Shown: in pieces, positions 51,176 through 53,299 of the stretch
How positions within the stretch are numbered: the first letter of the stretch is position 1
Layout of the letters: each line of letters opens with the position of its first letter
Position numbers and translations under genes: made by a program
The notes under the pieces: model-generated
The model's database searches: none
What the model saw: the letters and a program-made list of their open reading frames with translations, nothing else
Told to the model about the DNA's origin: nothing
DNA from: Gammaproteobacteria bacterium
GTDB taxonomy: Bacteria; Pseudomonadota; Gammaproteobacteria; Steroidobacterales; GCA-2729495
NCBI GenBank assembly: GCA_014337915.1
Contig: QUBU01000020.1
Coordinates: 1 to 53,299, forward strand
DNA: 53,299 nt
Reading direction: 5' to 3'

Positions 51176-52212
51176 TCCTCGGGTCCGGCAGCGGGTGGCG
51201 TGGCGGGCGCTGCGGCTGGCGCAGCCGCTGGCGCGGCGGCGGGCCTGCTGGTCGCCGGGGCAGGTGCGGTGGTCGCGGCCGGGGGACTGGGGGCTGCCGG
51301 CTGGCCGCTGCGGCTCGCGGCGGGCGGTGGCGGCGGCAGCGGGCTGTCATCTGGCGGCGCCGCCACCTCGGCCGGCGGCGGCTGCACCAGCAGCACCTCG
51401 CGGATGCGGTCCAGCGCTGCAGTCGGCCGCGCGGTCACCACCAGGAAGGGCTCGCCACTGTCACCGCGCACGTCCTGCACGGTGGCGACCGGATAGCCGG
51501 CGGGAAAACTGCCGCCGAGGCCCGAGCTGACCAGCAGGTCACCGGCCTTGACGTCGGAATTGCGCGCCAGGAAAGGCAGCGAGAGGCGCTCGAGGTCGCC
51601 GGTGCCAAGCGCGATGCTACGCAGGCCGTTGCGCACGATTTCCACCGGAACGGCGTGGTCGGGATCGGTGATGAGCAGGGCTTCGCTGCTGTTGCCGCGG
51701 TCACGGGTGACCTGGCCGACGACACCCCGGGCGTCGATGATCGCCTGGCCGACGAATACGCCGTCGCGGCCGCCGCGGTTGAGCACCACCCGATGGCGCA
51801 GCCGATCCATGTCCACGGAGAGGATTTCGGCGATCAGCGCCTTGTCGCCGACCTTGGCGGTGGAGTCGAGCAGCGCGCGCATGCGCGCGTTCTCCGCTTC
51901 CAGTGCCGCCATGCGCTGCAGCTGGCCGCGCTCGAGGAGCAGCTCGCGCTTCAGCCCGGCGTTCTCCTCGATCAGGCGGTCGCGCGCCGTGAGCTTCTCC
52001 GTCAGCCAACGGCCGGCGGTGGACGGTGCGTCTACGGCTTCCTGCAGCGGGTACAGTGCAGCGGCGAGGTAGCTGCGGATGCGCGCCAGGTGCTGGTCGC
52101 GGTGGTCGAACACCATGAGCACGATGGCGAGCGCCACGAGCACGACGAGGCGCAGTCCGGGAGCAGGCCCGGAAAACAGTCGCGGCTCGCTGTCGGGTGT
52201 CGAAAGCGCCAT
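51172..52212 (-). CDS. mreC: Rod shape-determining protein MreC
   Basis: The 346-residue protein has one N-terminal membrane helix (LRLVVLVALAIVLMVFD), a coiled coil (ENAGLKRELLLERGQLQRMA ... ALEAENARMRALLDS) and the MreC beta domains (LSVDMDRLRHRVVLNRGGRD, LITDPDHAVPVEIVRNGLRS, LVSSGLGGSFPAGYPVATVQ). The last ~75 residues form a long Pro/Ala-rich tail unlike the short E. coli terminus, perhaps a flexible periplasmic extension. A 65-bp palindrome lies between its start and mreB. Confidence 0.96.
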   Translation of the reverse strand: MALSTPDSEPRLFSGPAPGLRLVVLVALAIVLMVFDHRDQHLARIRSYLAAALYPLQEAVDAPSTAGRWLTEKLTARDRLIEENAGLKRELLLERGQLQRMAALEAENARMRALLDSTAKVGDKALIAEILSVDMDRLRHRVVLNRGGRDGVFVGQAIIDARGVVGQVTRDRGNSSEALLITDPDHAVPVEIVRNGLRSIALGTGDLERLSLPFLARNSDVKAGDLLVSSGLGGSFPAGYPVATVQDVRGDSGEPFLVVTARPTAALDRIREVLLVQPPPAEVAAPPDDSPLPPPPPAASRSGQPAAPSPPAATTAPAPATSRPAAAPAAAPAAAPATPPAAGPEE

Positions 52213-52244
52213 GCTTCAGGGGACCGCAGGTGCGGTAATTCGGG

Positions 52245-52309
52245 AAATTCGGGGACAGTTCACTTAATTTATTCCAGACAGAACAATTAAGTGAACTGTC
52301 CCCGAATTT
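52245..52309. repeat. Perfect 25-bp inverted repeat, GGGGACAGTT-core element (copy 3)
   Basis: The left arm 52245-52269 and right arm 52285-52309 are exact reverse complements around a 15-base loop and contain GGGGACAGTTCACTTAATT. A further partial copy, CTGTCCCCGAATT, follows at 52315-52327, and AATTCGGG precedes it at 52238-52245. It sits between mreB and mreC inside the operon. Confidence 0.9.
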
Positions 52310-52333
52310 TCCCCTGTCCCCGAATTGCGCTGG

Positions 52334-53299
<966 letters not shown>

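Overview
The window is high-GC chromosomal DNA from a gammaproteobacterium. Two gene orders show this: an lptD-surA-pdxA-rsmA-apaG-apaH block, and a mreBCD-mrdA-rodA-mltB-rlpA-dacA-dat-ybeD-lipB block, both on the minus strand. I cannot name the genus. The high GC and the attC style fit a Xanthomonadales/Nevskiales-like lineage, but that is inference.

Layout. Positions 1-8859 hold envelope and accessory genes: an OmpW/OmpA fusion porin (cut by the window edge), a NYN-domain protein, an M48 lipoprotein protease, a small outer-membrane barrel, a tannase/feruloyl-esterase-type hydrolase, an SDR, a methyltransferase and a YyaL-type thioredoxin-domain protein. Positions 8856-19680 are a sedentary chromosomal integron. 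An integron integrase pseudogene on the minus strand has lost its catalytic core through an internal deletion and frameshift. It diverges from a run of plus-strand gene cassettes carrying eight complete attC sites and four apparent half attC scars. The cassettes encode a small membrane protein, a RibD-C/DHFR-like reductase, a two-TM protein, an Mrr-type restriction endonuclease, two DUF1254/DUF1214 exported proteins, a BrnT/BrnA pair, a second BrnA with a decapitated BrnT, a RelE-like toxin with its antitoxin, an AraC/GyrI-like regulator, a lipoprotein and a SnoaL-like protein.

Positions 19727-25378 carry single accessory genes on the plus strand (GNAT, methyltransferases, SDR, GFA, bPH2, VOC, cupin) without recognisable attC sites. 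Positions 25518-30950 are core metabolism: transaldolase, glucose-6-phosphate isomerase, an SMR exporter, a 5'-nucleotidase, lgt and thyA. Positions 30957-35293 encode an RND pump and adaptor. Positions 35367-42004 are the lptD-apaH block, with murU divergent from lptD. Positions 42796-53299 are the cell-shape and peptidoglycan block ending in a partial mreB.

Three long perfect inverted repeats share the core GGGGACAGTT(T/C)ACT. They lie at 6740-6801, 36621-36726 and 52245-52309, each between co-directional genes. They look like REP/BIME-type or RAYT-mobilised palindromes. One supplies the last 14 codons of the YyaL-like gene, and another splits mreB from mreC.

The most noteworthy material is the fossil integron. 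It has a dead integrase and several cassette-fusion scars. Two of its toxin-antitoxin cassettes carry their own sigma70-like promoters, placed so that transcription would begin at or next to the toxin start codon (leaderless mRNA).
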